DNA of 64,000 nt. It comes from CBDIHP01 sp965279195 (GTDB lineage: Bacteria; Planctomycetota; Planctomycetia; Isosphaerales; Isosphaeraceae). The stretch spans positions 62,001 to 126,000 of the forward strand of contig CBDIHP010000030.1 of the NCBI GenBank assembly GCA_965279195.1, read 5' to 3'. Positions 1 through 8,737 of the stretch are shown here, piece after piece (the first letter of the stretch is position 1; each line of letters opens with the position of its first letter). The notes beneath the pieces are model-generated. The model ran no database searches and was not told the DNA's origin. It saw only the letters and a list, made by a program, of their open reading frames with translations. A program made the translations under genes and the position numbers.

Positions 1-573
1 AAGCAGGGTCTTGGTGTCGGCGAGGACTTCGAGCTTGACCCAGTCGGCCCCGGGGTTGTTCAGGCCCAGCAAGAGTTCGCGGCCGAGGCGGGCCGTCCTC
101 AATGCCTCCTCGGCGGAGAAGCAGCCGGCGGTATTGGGGAGAATCGTGTAACGGGCCGGGTCGAGGAATTCGAGGAGGTTCCGGCCCGACTTGTCGAACA
201 GCCGCTCGCGCCGGACGGCGACGGTGACGACCTCCGCGCCGCTGGCCGCGAGGCAGTCCCGCATGAGTTCGAGGGTGGCGTACTTGCCGGTGCCGACGAA
301 CAGTCGGCTGCGGAAGGTGTGGGTGCCGATCCGGAGCGGGGGCGGCTCGGGGGCGTCGGGGATCGCGAACCCGGCTCCGCCGCCGACCAGCGTGACGACT
401 TCGAGGACGTCCCCTTCGTGGAGGTTCTGGGTGGGATGCTGGGCACGGGGGACGAGGCCGCGGTTGACCTCGACCGCGACGTGTTCGGGCTTCACGCCGA
501 GGAGGCCGAGGAGCTGGGACACGGTGAGGGCGTCCGGCAGCTCGCGCGGCTCGCCGTTGATGATGATCGTCAC
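1..573 (-). CDS. thiSG: Sulfur carrier ThiS fused to thiazole synthase ThiG (partial, C-terminus outside window)
   Basis: This protein would make the thiazole phosphate half of thiamine in the cytoplasm: ThiS delivers sulfur as a thiocarboxylate and ThiG condenses it with dehydroglycine and deoxyxylulose phosphate. Residues 1-66 are a ThiS-like ubiquitin fold (starts MTIIINGEPREL) that ends in VTLVGGG. A short linker (AGFAIPDAPEPPP) leads into ThiG at about residue 80 (LRIGTHTFRSRLFVGTGKY, then ILPNTAGC). DWVKLEV near residue 180 holds the lysine expected to form the Schiff base. The start is a GTG at 573; no ATG lies in frame upstream. The fusion is odd because ThiS normally needs a free C-terminal Gly-Gly. 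No thi-box riboswitch was recognised upstream. The rest of ThiG lies beyond position 1. Confidence 0.88.
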   Translation of the reverse strand, partial: MTIIINGEPRELPDALTVSQLLGLLGVKPEHVAVEVNRGLVPRAQHPTQNLHEGDVLEVVTLVGGGAGFAIPDAPEPPPLRIGTHTFRSRLFVGTGKYATLELMRDCLAASGAEVVTVAVRRERLFDKSGRNLLEFLDPARYTILPNTAGCFSAEEALRTARLGRELLLGLNNPGADWVKLEVLADTKTLL

Positions 574-672
574 GGAGTCGGGACTCGGGCAGGGAGATCG
601 GTCAGTTCCTGGTGTCGCGTGGCAAGTGGAATGGTAGGTCAGGCCCGGGCCGCTTTCAAGCACCTGAAACGG

Positions 673-712
673 CCGAGGCCCGCGGCCGGACGATTCCGGA
701 CGCGGGCCTCGG
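673..712 (-). terminator. Long hairpin downstream of the CAP-domain gene
   Basis: A perfect 12-bp stem (673-684 with 701-712) continues inward, after one mismatch, as 5 further pairs (686-690 with 695-699) around a CGAT loop. It lies 24 bases beyond the stop of the leftward CAP gene and ahead of thiSG, so it probably ends CAP transcription. No clear U-tract follows. Confidence 0.6.
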
Positions 713-735
713 GTGGGGCTCGGGGTCGATCCGGC

Positions 736-1926
736 TCAGCCGTTGTTGCGGGCCCGGAAGGCCTTCCAGTTGGTGATGAAGCCGAGCTTCGGGCCGCCGT
801 TGCCGGAGGTCAGCAGCGGCAGGGCGCCCGAGATCATCCCGCCTTCGGTCGGCAGGTTCGTCGGGGGCGGCGTCTGGGAGGCGGTCGTGTTCCCGGCGGA
901 CTGCGAGGTCGCCGACAGGGTGACGTTCTTGATCGGCGGCGCGGTGAAATTCGGCTGATCGGGCGCCGGGGCGTTCTGGGTCGGCGTCGCCTTCGGGGCG
1001 GGCGGGGCGGGCGGGGTCGAACCCTGCCAGGGATTGCTCAGGACGAAGTCGACCTTCTGGTTGTCCGAGCCGACCACGACGTCGGCGGACTTGACGACCT
1101 GGTCGCCGACCTTGGCCGTGACCTTGTAGTCGCCGGGGGCGACCTGGACCTGGTAGCCGCCGGCGTCCCAGGTCGGAACGGTCTGGGACTTGCCGTTGTC
1201 GATGTTGGTCACCTGGACGTTGACGTCGCCGACGCCTTCGCCAGGGCTGTAGAACTTGTCGCCGTTCTTGTCGTTGTAGGCCACGCCCAGGATGTAGGGA
1301 TCGGAGTTGTTCTGGCGGCCGAAGTCCTGGGTCACCACGTAGGGACCGAGGTCATTGTTCGAAGTCTTGACGATGCCGATCCCGACCTCGCGGAACGACT
1401 GGTCGTTGCTCGCGTTCGGCTGGAGCAGGTTGTTGAGGTGGCCCTTGTCGGGGACGCCCCAGTCGAGCAGGAAGGCCTGCATGGCGTGATCGACCGACTC
1501 GGCGTAGGCGTAGGCGTTCTCGGTGGAATTCGCCCGGTTGTCGTAGCCGGCGCGGTTCAGGCGGGTGTCGAGGTTCGAGCCATCGGAGCCAGTGTGGGAC
1601 TGGACGCCGGTGTTGGCCTGGTCCTGGCTCTGAGCCTGGGCGGCGGCGGCGAGGTCGCCGTTCCAGGCGAGCGGCTGGCGGGCGGGGGAGCCGGCGATGT
1701 CCCGCTTGGCGGCGTCGAGGTTCACGCCGTAGTAGTTGATGGTGTTCTGGACGTCCTTGCTGAGGTTGGTCGTCACCCGCTCGGCGGCGGCTCCGGGGCT
1801 GGTGCGGGCCTGGTTGACCAGCTCCAGCATGTATTGCGCCTGGGCCGACGGGCCCCCGGCGGCCATGACTTCGCGGGATTCGAGTCGCTCGACGTTCAGG
1901 CAGCGCTGCGAGGATGGCCTGGACAT
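736..1926 (-). CDS. Secreted CAP/SCP-domain protein with LExR-type N-terminus and proline-rich tail
   Basis: This is an exported 396-residue protein of unknown substrate. The N-terminus MSRPSSQRCLNVERLESREV carries the planctomycete LExLExR-type signal seen on many large exported proteins. Residues about 25-170 resemble the CAP (SCP/PR-1) fold: an opening VNQARTSPG helix, SHTGSDGSN, the segment with AGYDNRANSTENAYAY, and a region ending VGIGIV. A SdrD B-like beta domain follows (GVAYNDKNGDKFYSPGEGV, GGYQVQVAPGDY), then a Pro/Ala/Thr-rich tail. The start at 1926 is chosen because AAGGAGG sits four bases upstream; the open frame reaches further but lacks a better site. CAP proteins can bind lipids or act as proteases, but nothing here decides which. 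Confidence 0.8.
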   Translation of the reverse strand: MSRPSSQRCLNVERLESREVMAAGGPSAQAQYMLELVNQARTSPGAAAERVTTNLSKDVQNTINYYGVNLDAAKRDIAGSPARQPLAWNGDLAAAAQAQSQDQANTGVQSHTGSDGSNLDTRLNRAGYDNRANSTENAYAYAESVDHAMQAFLLDWGVPDKGHLNNLLQPNASNDQSFREVGIGIVKTSNNDLGPYVVTQDFGRQNNSDPYILGVAYNDKNGDKFYSPGEGVGDVNVQVTNIDNGKSQTVPTWDAGGYQVQVAPGDYKVTAKVGDQVVKSADVVVGSDNQKVDFVLSNPWQGSTPPAPPAPKATPTQNAPAPDQPNFTAPPIKNVTLSATSQSAGNTTASQTPPPTNLPTEGGMISGALPLLTSGNGGPKLGFITNWKAFRARNNG

Positions 1927-2500
1927 GCGACCTCCTTGTCTATGATCGTACGCCCCGTTCATGAGGCGCCGGTATCTTCGATTGGATTCGACCCCCCCAC
2001 TCCTTGGAGGAGATCGCGTCGTGTGGCCCATCCGACGGGAAGAGGCTTGCTCGCTGGGGAGAGTCTCATTGCCGGTACGGCGACGGCCCTTAATGCAGGA
2101 CCCGTGCCAAGGAAAATCCGGGAGAAAAACTGCAGTCCTCCAGAAGAGCTTAAGGGTTGATCTGATGGATGTTTACGGAATTTTTCGGGCTCCGTCCTCG
2201 TCAGAAGAACCCCAGAATCGCTGCAATCGGCCTTGACGGAGCAATCCGGACCGGGGCTGCAGGAATGACAAACGCCCATTTTTACACGGCCTCTTTGTAC
2301 GGACTGCCGTTTCCAAAAACGATTCAAGTCTGGACTTACGGCGACCGAAGGGCGTCGCGTTTGCTCAAGCCGGTCGGGCTTGAGGGGCTTGCCAACCCGG
2401 CCGGGCCGACGATAGGTTGAGGGCGGCCGGGGGCCCGCGGCGACCGCAACGCCCCCCGACCCGGCGACGCTCCCGAGACTTGCAACGAGGATCCGCAGCG
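1927..2500. other. 574-base intergenic region between divergent genes
   Basis: No gene is supported here. The stretch must hold the promoters of the leftward CAP gene and the rightward mutase gene. It contains one clear hairpin: an 8-bp perfect stem, 2364-2371 with 2377-2384, with a 5-base loop. Bases around 2130-2340 are less GC-rich than the neighbouring genes. No riboswitch class was recognised. Confidence 0.5.
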
Positions 2501-4348
2501 ATGGGGACGAACGACGTGGCGCAATCGTTGGGCCGGCTGGCCGAGGCCGAGTCGAAGGGCGAACTCTCGGCGTCCGCCGCCGCGAACATCAAGCGATGGC
2601 TCACCGAGGCCCCGTTCGCCGCCTATCTCCCCAAGCTCGTCGACGACATCGACGTCGGCCGATGGAAAGTGCTCGACGACGCCTTCTACGCCGTCCTCGA
2701 ATTCGGCACCGGCGGCCGTCGCGGCCGGATGTACCCGGTCGGCACTAACGTCCTGAACGCCCGGACGATCGGCGAAAGTGCCCGCGGGCTCGCGGATTAC
2801 GTCACCGGGCGCAAGGGCGCGGGCTCGCCCCGGTCGTGCGTGATCGCCCACGACACCCGGCACAACTCGGTTGAGTTCTCCCGCATCTGCGCCCGGGTCC
2901 TCGCCGCCGCCGGGTTCAAGGTCTACCTGTTCCAGGGCGTCCGCTCGACCCCCCTGCTCTCGTTCGCCGTCCGCCACCTGGCGACCGACGCGGGCATCAT
3001 GATCACGGCGTCGCACAACCCGCCTTCCGACAACGGGTTCAAGTGCTACGCCGCCACCGGCGGCCAGGTCCTCCCGCCCGACGATTCGGGCATCATCGAG
3101 TGCGTCCGCAAGGCCTCGGACCACGAGATCCCCGAGGTCGACTTCGACGCCGCCGTGACGGCCGGCCAGATCGTCATGGTCGGCGAGGAAGTGGACACCG
3201 CCTACATCCGGGCCGTCTGCGACGCCGGCCTGGGCGACGCGCGTGACCTCAAGATCGTTTATACGCCGATGCACGGCGTCGGCGAGACCTCGGTCGCGGC
3301 GTCGCTGCTCGCGGCGGGGTTCAAGGATCTGAACATCCTCGCATCCCAGCGGACCCAGGACGGCGACTTCCCCAACGTCCCCGGCCACGTCTCGAACCCC
3401 GAGATCCCCAAGACGCTGGGCGCGGCGATCGAGGAGGCGAAGGCCACCGGCGCCGACCTCGTCCTCGCCAGCGACCCCGACGCCGACCGCATCGGCGTCG
3501 GCCTCCCCGTCAACGGCGATCCGAGCGGCGACTGGTGCACGCTCGACGGCAATCAGATCGGCGTCGTGCTGGCGGCCTACGTCCTGGAGAAGGTCAAGGC
3601 GGCGCGCGGGATCCGGTCGGATTCGTACATGATCACGACCCTCGTCAGCACGCAGATGACGAAGGCGCTGGCCAAACTCGAGGGCGTCCGGGTCGAGGAC
3701 AACCTGCTCGTCGGCTTCAAGTGGATCGGCCTGGCGATCGACCAGAACGGGCCCGACGGTTTCCTCTATGGGTTCGAGGAGTCGCACGGCTACCTCCGGG
3801 GCACCCACGCCCGCGACAAGGACGCGTCGATCGCGGCCCTGCTGTTCGCACAGTGCGCGGCCGACCTCAAGGCGAAGGGGAAGACGGTCATCGAATTCCT
3901 CGATGAGCAGTACCTCAAGGTCGGCCACTTCGGCGAGCGACTCATCAACAAGACCCTCGAAGGCCGAGAGGGCGTGGCCCAGATCCAGACTCTGATGAAG
4001 GCATTCCGCGAGAACCCGCCGAGGATGATGGGCGGGCTGGCCGTGACCGAGGTCCGCGACTACAAGGCCCATGCCATCAGGGATCTGACGACCGGCGCCA
4101 CCTCGCCGCTGCCCGAGCCGTCCGGCGACCTCCTGATCTTCCAGACCGAGGCCGACGGCACCCGATTCGCCGCGCGACCGTCTGGCACCGAGCCCAAGAT
4201 CAAGTTCTACCTCTTCGCCCGCACGGGCACCGAGGGGGTTTCGAACCTGGAGGAACTGGCGGCCCGGAAGCAGAAGACGCATCAGCAACTTGACGCGTTG
4301 GCCTTCGACATCGAACAATTCCTCCGCGCCACGCTCTCCAACGCCTGA
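2501..4348 (+). CDS. Phosphoglucomutase/phosphomannomutase family protein
   Basis: A 615-residue alpha-D-phosphohexomutase that moves phosphate between C1 and C6 of a hexose phosphate through a phosphoserine enzyme. All four signature loops are present: the phosphoserine loop TASHNP with Ser about residue 171; the Mg-binding loop DPDADR about 325-330; the sugar-binding loop GFEESHGYL about 425-435; and the phosphate-binding loop RPSGTEPK about 559. The length is typical of the long bacterial PGM/PMM-like group. The start at 2501 is preferred over an in-frame ATG at 2417 because the upstream residues are Arg/Pro-rich and unlike the family. Whether glucose, mannose or another sugar phosphate is preferred cannot be read from sequence. 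uvrC follows after 30 bases, so the two may be co-transcribed. Confidence 0.9.
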   Translation: MGTNDVAQSLGRLAEAESKGELSASAAANIKRWLTEAPFAAYLPKLVDDIDVGRWKVLDDAFYAVLEFGTGGRRGRMYPVGTNVLNARTIGESARGLADYVTGRKGAGSPRSCVIAHDTRHNSVEFSRICARVLAAAGFKVYLFQGVRSTPLLSFAVRHLATDAGIMITASHNPPSDNGFKCYAATGGQVLPPDDSGIIECVRKASDHEIPEVDFDAAVTAGQIVMVGEEVDTAYIRAVCDAGLGDARDLKIVYTPMHGVGETSVAASLLAAGFKDLNILASQRTQDGDFPNVPGHVSNPEIPKTLGAAIEEAKATGADLVLASDPDADRIGVGLPVNGDPSGDWCTLDGNQIGVVLAAYVLEKVKAARGIRSDSYMITTLVSTQMTKALAKLEGVRVEDNLLVGFKWIGLAIDQNGPDGFLYGFEESHGYLRGTHARDKDASIAALLFAQCAADLKAKGKTVIEFLDEQYLKVGHFGERLINKTLEGREGVAQIQTLMKAFRENPPRMMGGLAVTEVRDYKAHAIRDLTTGATSPLPEPSGDLLIFQTEADGTRFAARPSGTEPKIKFYLFARTGTEGVSNLEELAARKQKTHQQLDALAFDIEQFLRATLSNA

Positions 4349-4378
4349 ACCGCCCCGCGAAGGCCGCCCGAGGGTCGC

Positions 4379-5710
4379 ATGTCCGACGCAACAGGGAAGA
4401 GCAGCCTCGACCCCCGGTCCAAGGTCCGGGGATTCCCCTCGACCTCGGGCGTCTACCTGATGAAGGACGCCCAGGGCCGGGTCATCTACGTCGGCAAGGC
4501 CAAGAACCTCCGCAACCGCGCGGGCTCCTACTTCCAGGACACCGCCGCCGAGGACGCCCGCATCAAGGACTGGATCGGCGAGGTCGTCGACATCGACTAC
4601 CTCGAAGCCGACTCCGAGGTCGACGCCCTACTCCTCGAAGCCCGGCTGATCAAGGACATCCAGCCGCGCCACAACCGCGACCTCAAGGACGACAAGTCCT
4701 TCCCCTACCTCCAGATCACCACCGGCGAGGATTTCCCCCGGGTCAACTTCACCCGCGAGCCCAATGAGAAGGGCGTCAAGCTCTACGGCCCGTTCCCCCG
4801 GGCCCGGAGCCTCCGGGGTGCGATCCAGGTCCTCCAGAAGATCTTCAAGTTCCGCACCTGCTCGCTGGACATCAAGGAAGACGACCCCCGGTGGCGGTGG
4901 TTCCGGCCTTGCCTGCTGGCTTCGATCGACCAGTGCACCGCGCCTTGCAACCTGCGGATCGACCGCGACGCCTACCGCAATGACATCCGCCGCCTCCGGC
5001 TGTTCCTCGACGGCAAGAAGGAGGTCGTGATCGCCGAGATGGAGGCCGAGATGAAGGAGGCCAGCAAGGGCCTCCAGTTCGAGAAGGCCGCGCGGATCCG
5101 CGACGAGCTCAAGGCGCTCAAGACCCTCAACCTCCGGGGCGACCTCGCCAAGCACGCCCAGCCCGAGGTCTTCTACGTCGACCCCAAGCGCGGCCTGAAG
5201 GGCCTCAAGAAGGCCCTCGGCCTCGAAAAGATGCCCCGGACGATCGACGGCGTGGACATCGCCCACCTCGGCGGGACCGAGACGGTCGGGTCGCTCGTGA
5301 GCTTCATCGACGGCCTGCCTTTCAAGCCTGGGTACCGGCGATTCAAGATCAAGAGCGTTCAGGGCGTGGACGACTTCGCCTCGATCCGCGAGGTCGTCAG
5401 CCGTCGGATCAAGAGCCTCCAGGAGAAGGACGAGCCCTTCCCCGACATCTTCCTGATCGACGGCGGCAAGGGCCAGCTCTCGTCGGCCCTGGCGGCATTC
5501 GAGTCGCTCGGCGTGACGCCCCCGACCCTGATCTCGCTGGCCAAGAAGGAAGAGGAAATCTACGTCCCCGGCCGGTCCGAGCCGATCATCCTGAGCCGCC
5601 GGTCGTTCTCGCTCCGGCTGCTCCAGTACGTCAGGGACGAGGCGCACCGGTTCGCGCAACATTATCATCACATGCTCCGGAAGAAGCGGACCTTCGACGA
5701 CACCCGTTGA
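4379..5710 (+). CDS. uvrC: Short UvrC-type excinuclease subunit lacking the C-terminal HhH region
   Basis: UvrC makes both incisions in nucleotide excision repair. This copy has 443 residues against about 600 in most bacteria. Visible in order: an N-terminal GIY-YIG nuclease (SGVYLMKD, VIYVGKAKNLRNR, residues about 20-100); four cysteines in the pattern TCSLD...RPCLL...DQCTAPC (about 160-185) that match the family's Fe-S ligands; a UVR helix pair (GLQFEKAARIRDELKAL, about 230-245); and the RNase H-like second nuclease with GVDIAHLGG (Asp about 293), LIDGGKGQ (Asp about 361) and DEAHRFA (His about 423). The protein stops about 20 residues after that histidine, so the tandem helix-hairpin-helix DNA-binding domain is absent. 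There is no sign of a frameshift. All catalytic residues are kept, so it is probably functional. Confidence 0.9.
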   Translation: MSDATGKSSLDPRSKVRGFPSTSGVYLMKDAQGRVIYVGKAKNLRNRAGSYFQDTAAEDARIKDWIGEVVDIDYLEADSEVDALLLEARLIKDIQPRHNRDLKDDKSFPYLQITTGEDFPRVNFTREPNEKGVKLYGPFPRARSLRGAIQVLQKIFKFRTCSLDIKEDDPRWRWFRPCLLASIDQCTAPCNLRIDRDAYRNDIRRLRLFLDGKKEVVIAEMEAEMKEASKGLQFEKAARIRDELKALKTLNLRGDLAKHAQPEVFYVDPKRGLKGLKKALGLEKMPRTIDGVDIAHLGGTETVGSLVSFIDGLPFKPGYRRFKIKSVQGVDDFASIREVVSRRIKSLQEKDEPFPDIFLIDGGKGQLSSALAAFESLGVTPPTLISLAKKEEEIYVPGRSEPIILSRRSFSLRLLQYVRDEAHRFAQHYHHMLRKKRTFDDTR

Positions 5711-5764
5711 CCGCCGACGCGCCCGAGGCCCGACGCCGGGCCGACCGACCGAGACATCCCGCCC

Positions 5765-7678
5765 ATGATCCTGGTTTCCGCCACCGACCTCGGCCGGCAG
5801 TACGCCGGCGACCCCATCTTCACCGACCTCCGCTTCGAGATCCGCGCGGGGGAACGCATCGGGCTGGTCGGGCCCAATGGCGCGGGCAAGACCACGCTCA
5901 TGAAGCTGGTCGCCGGGATCGATCAGCCCGAGTACGGCCACATCTACAGGCGGCCGGGGATCCGCGTCAGCCTGCTCAAGCAGCAGCCGGACTTCTCGCC
6001 CGACCAGACGCTCATGGAAGTGGCCAAGTCGGGCCTCGCCTCACTGCTCGAACTCCAGCACGAGCTCGAGGAGGCCGCCGACGAGATGGCCGAGGCCGAG
6101 GATGAGAACGACCGCGCCCGGGCCTCCCGCCGCTACGACGAACTGCGGGACCGCCTAGACCATCAGGACGCCTACTCGATCGACCACCGGATCGAGGAGA
6201 TCCTCTGCGGCCTCGGGTTCAAGACCGAGGATTTCCACCGGGCGGCGAAGACCTTCTCGGGCGGGCAGCAATCCCGGCTGATGCTGGCCAAGCTGCTGCT
6301 CGAGAGCCCCGACCTCATGCTCCTCGACGAGCCGTCGAACCACCTCGACATCGAGACGACCACCTGGCTGGAAAGTTACCTCTCGCGGCAGTCGGTCGGC
6401 ATGCTGATCGTCAGCCACGACCGCTACTTCCTCGACAAGGTCGTCACCAAGATCTGGGAGCTGTTCGACGGCAAGATCGACTCCTACCCCGGCAACTACA
6501 CCCAGTACTGGAAGCTGCGGAGCGAGAAGGCGAAGGTCCTCGAACGCCAGGCGGAGAAGCAGGCCGAGGCCATCGCCGACCTCGAGGCCTACATCCGGAA
6601 ATACGGGGCCGGCCAGCGGGCCAAGCAGGCTCACGACCGCGAGAAGAAGCTCGCCCGGATCGAGCGGGTCGAGACCATGCGCGACATCGTCGGCCCCCGC
6701 ATGGGCTTCGGCGAGGTCGACCGCGCCGGCGACATCGTGGTCGAGGCCAGGAAGGTCGCGAAGGCGTTCGACAAGACGCTCTTCAATGATCTCAATGTGT
6801 CGATCCTCCGGGGACAGTGCGTCGGGATCATCGGGCCGAACGGGGCGGGCAAGTCGACGCTGGTGAAGATCCTGGTCGGGAAGGAGAAGCCCGACGCCGG
6901 GGAGATCAAGCTCGGGCACAAGGTGCTGATCGGGTACCACGACCAGGGGCTCGAATCGCTGACCCCGTCCACCACGGTCGTCCGCGCCGTCTGGCCGGAG
7001 GACGATCCGGCGTGGGTCGAGGGGGATGTCCGCGACGTCCTCGCCCGTTTCGGGCTCACGGGCGAGCTGGCGTTCCATACCGTCGGTCAGCTCTCCGGCG
7101 GCGAGAAGGCCAAGGCCGCGCTCGCCAGGCTCGCGGCGACCTCGGCCAATTTCCTGATCATGGACGAGCCCACAAACCACCTGGACATCTGGTCGTGCGA
7201 GGCACTGGAGCGTTCGATCCGGGAGTTCGAGGGGACCGTGCTGGTCGTCAGCCACGACCGCTACTTCCTCAACCAGGTCGCCGACCGCATCCTCTTGATC
7301 GCCGACGGCAAGGCCCGGGTGATCGAGGGGGACTACGAGACCTACAAGCGGCTGGCCGATCAGGAGGCCGATGCCCTCGCCCAGGCCAAGGCCCGACAGG
7401 CCGCCGCGCTCGCCGCGCAGGAGGCCCTGACCCGGCCCGCCGACGGCAGGTCGGAGCGTCGCAAGCGGAAGTTCCCCTACCGCAAGCCCGGCGACATCGA
7501 GAAGGAGATCGGGACGCTGGAGGCCGAGGTGGCCGAGATCGAGGACCGCCTCGCCCAGCCGTCGATCTGGCGCGATCCGCTCAAGGCCAAGGCGACCCAG
7601 GAGCAGCAGGCCGAACTCAAGGCGAAGCTCGCCAGTCTCTACGAGCACTGGGAAGAGGCTCTCGAACTCAACGCCTGA
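5765..7678 (+). CDS. ABC-F family ATPase (duplicated ATPase, no membrane domain)
   Basis: A 637-residue soluble protein with two ABC ATPase domains and no transmembrane segment, typical of ABC-F translation factors that act at the ribosomal E site. Domain 1 has Walker A GPNGAGKT (about 36-43), signature FSGGQQSRL and Walker B LLLESPDLMLLDEPSNHLD. Domain 2 has Walker A GPNGAGKS (about 355), signature LSGGEKAKAAL and Walker B LIMDEPTNHLD. A charged helical linker (about 255-310, KQAEAIADLEAYIRKYG) separates them, as in the P-site tRNA interaction motif. A C-terminal coiled extension (about 565-637, KPGDIEKEIGTLEAEV) resembles Uup. The exact subfamily (Uup, EttA or antibiotic-resistance type) is not settled. 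Confidence 0.9.
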   Translation: MILVSATDLGRQYAGDPIFTDLRFEIRAGERIGLVGPNGAGKTTLMKLVAGIDQPEYGHIYRRPGIRVSLLKQQPDFSPDQTLMEVAKSGLASLLELQHELEEAADEMAEAEDENDRARASRRYDELRDRLDHQDAYSIDHRIEEILCGLGFKTEDFHRAAKTFSGGQQSRLMLAKLLLESPDLMLLDEPSNHLDIETTTWLESYLSRQSVGMLIVSHDRYFLDKVVTKIWELFDGKIDSYPGNYTQYWKLRSEKAKVLERQAEKQAEAIADLEAYIRKYGAGQRAKQAHDREKKLARIERVETMRDIVGPRMGFGEVDRAGDIVVEARKVAKAFDKTLFNDLNVSILRGQCVGIIGPNGAGKSTLVKILVGKEKPDAGEIKLGHKVLIGYHDQGLESLTPSTTVVRAVWPEDDPAWVEGDVRDVLARFGLTGELAFHTVGQLSGGEKAKAALARLAATSANFLIMDEPTNHLDIWSCEALERSIREFEGTVLVVSHDRYFLNQVADRILLIADGKARVIEGDYETYKRLADQEADALAQAKARQAAALAAQEALTRPADGRSERRKRKFPYRKPGDIEKEIGTLEAEVAEIEDRLAQPSIWRDPLKAKATQEQQAELKAKLASLYEHWEEALELNA

Positions 7679-7690
7679 TGTCGAGCGACC

Positions 7691-7710
7691 GCGGGACGTT
7701 TTTGTTCCGC
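7691..7710 (+). terminator. Rho-independent-like terminator after the ABC-F gene
   Basis: A 7-bp stem with one G-T pair (7691-7697 with 7704-7710), loop GTTTTT, is followed by TTTCGTT. It begins 13 bases after the ABC-F stop. Confidence 0.5.
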
Positions 7711-7804
7711 TTTCGTTGCGAAATTCCCTCACTGGGCCGAATTTCAAGTAGACTAGCCAAAGACCCCAGGGTTCCGCCGGGTCGAATCCCTCGAAGTCAA
7801 AGCC

Positions 7805-8653
7805 ATGCCCGACCCGACGAAAGTCCTTGCCACAGTCCAACGTGCGACCGAACTCTTCCGCGCCACCTCCGGCCGGAAGGGAGGGGTCGTGCACCTCCAG
7901 GGGGCGGACGAAGTCCTGGTCGTCGGGGACCTCCACGGGAACATCCCGGCGTTCCGGCAGGTCTTGAAGGTCTCGGACCTGGCCGCGAACCCGACCCGGC
8001 ACCTGGTCCTCCAGGAACTGGTCCATGGGCCGCATTCCTACCCCGACGACGGCGGCGATCGCTCGCACCAGCTCGTCGACCTGGTCTGCGCGCTCAAGTG
8101 CCAGTACCCGGACCGGGTCCACGTCATCCTGGGCAACCACGAGCTGTCCGAGCTGACGGGCCGCTCGATCGCCAAGGCCGGGGTGGCGCTCAACGCCCTC
8201 TACTTGCAAGGCATCCGGACGGCCTACGGCGCCCACGCCGATTCGATCTATCAGGCCCACCTGCAACTCTTTGCGGCGTTGCCCCTGGTGGTGAGATTGC
8301 CGAACCGGGTGCTGCTCTGCCACACGGTGCCCGATCCACTTGACCTCGACCGCCTGGACCTCTCGGTCCTCGACCTGGAAACCTGGCCGCCCGAGGCCAT
8401 GGCACGCGGCGGCAGCGTCTACGCCCTCACCTGGGGCCGGAACATCGAGCCCGAGAACGTCGACCGGTTCGCCGAGATCATCGACGCCGACCTCTTCGTC
8501 ACCGGCCACCAGCCCTGCGACGACGGCTATCGTCGGGCCAACCACCGCCAGGTCATCATCGATGGGACGGATCCCTATCCGACAGCCTGCCTGATCCGGG
8601 TCAACGAGCCCGCCACGGTCGATTCGCTCCTGGCGGGGATCCGAACGCTCTGA
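7805..8653 (+). CDS. PPP-type metallophosphoesterase with altered second motif
   Basis: A 282-residue calcineurin-like phosphoesterase, soluble, probably a Ser/Thr protein phosphatase or nucleotide phosphatase. It shows the first metal motif VVGDLHGN (about 40-47), the third motif ILGNHELSEL (about 117), a histidine in LLCHTVPDP (about 176) and a late VTGHQPC (about 236), which together supply most of the dinuclear metal ligands. The usual second motif GDxVDRG is not recognisable: the equivalent stretch reads LVHGPHSYPDDGGDRS. The start at 7805 follows a region with no competing gene. The next gene is convergent. Substrate unknown. Confidence 0.8.
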   Translation: MPDPTKVLATVQRATELFRATSGRKGGVVHLQGADEVLVVGDLHGNIPAFRQVLKVSDLAANPTRHLVLQELVHGPHSYPDDGGDRSHQLVDLVCALKCQYPDRVHVILGNHELSELTGRSIAKAGVALNALYLQGIRTAYGAHADSIYQAHLQLFAALPLVVRLPNRVLLCHTVPDPLDLDRLDLSVLDLETWPPEAMARGGSVYALTWGRNIEPENVDRFAEIIDADLFVTGHQPCDDGYRRANHRQVIIDGTDPYPTACLIRVNEPATVDSLLAGIRTL

Positions 8654-8675
8654 TCGCACGGCCCGGGAACGCGAA

Positions 8676-8710
8676 GACCGACCTTCGGGACTCTCGCCCC
8701 GAGGCCGGTC
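8676..8710. terminator. Hairpin between convergent genes
   Basis: An interrupted stem (8676-8680 with 8706-8710 outermost, inner pairs around 8682-8704) lies between the stops of the phosphoesterase and the leftward secreted-protein gene. It could serve both directions. Confidence 0.4.
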
Positions 8711-8737
8711 ATCGTGGATTGGGCCGCGGTCAGGAAC

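Noticed and set aside
574..735. TPP riboswitch upstream of thiSG
   Set aside because: The conserved CUGAGA and ACCUGA elements are not found in order on the minus strand between the CAP stop and the GTG start.
6155..8659. Long open frame on the minus strand across the ABC-F and phosphoesterase genes
   Set aside because: Its translation is low-complexity Gly/Leu/Asp/Val with no domain, as expected for the complement of GC-rich codons; both plus-strand genes have full motifs.
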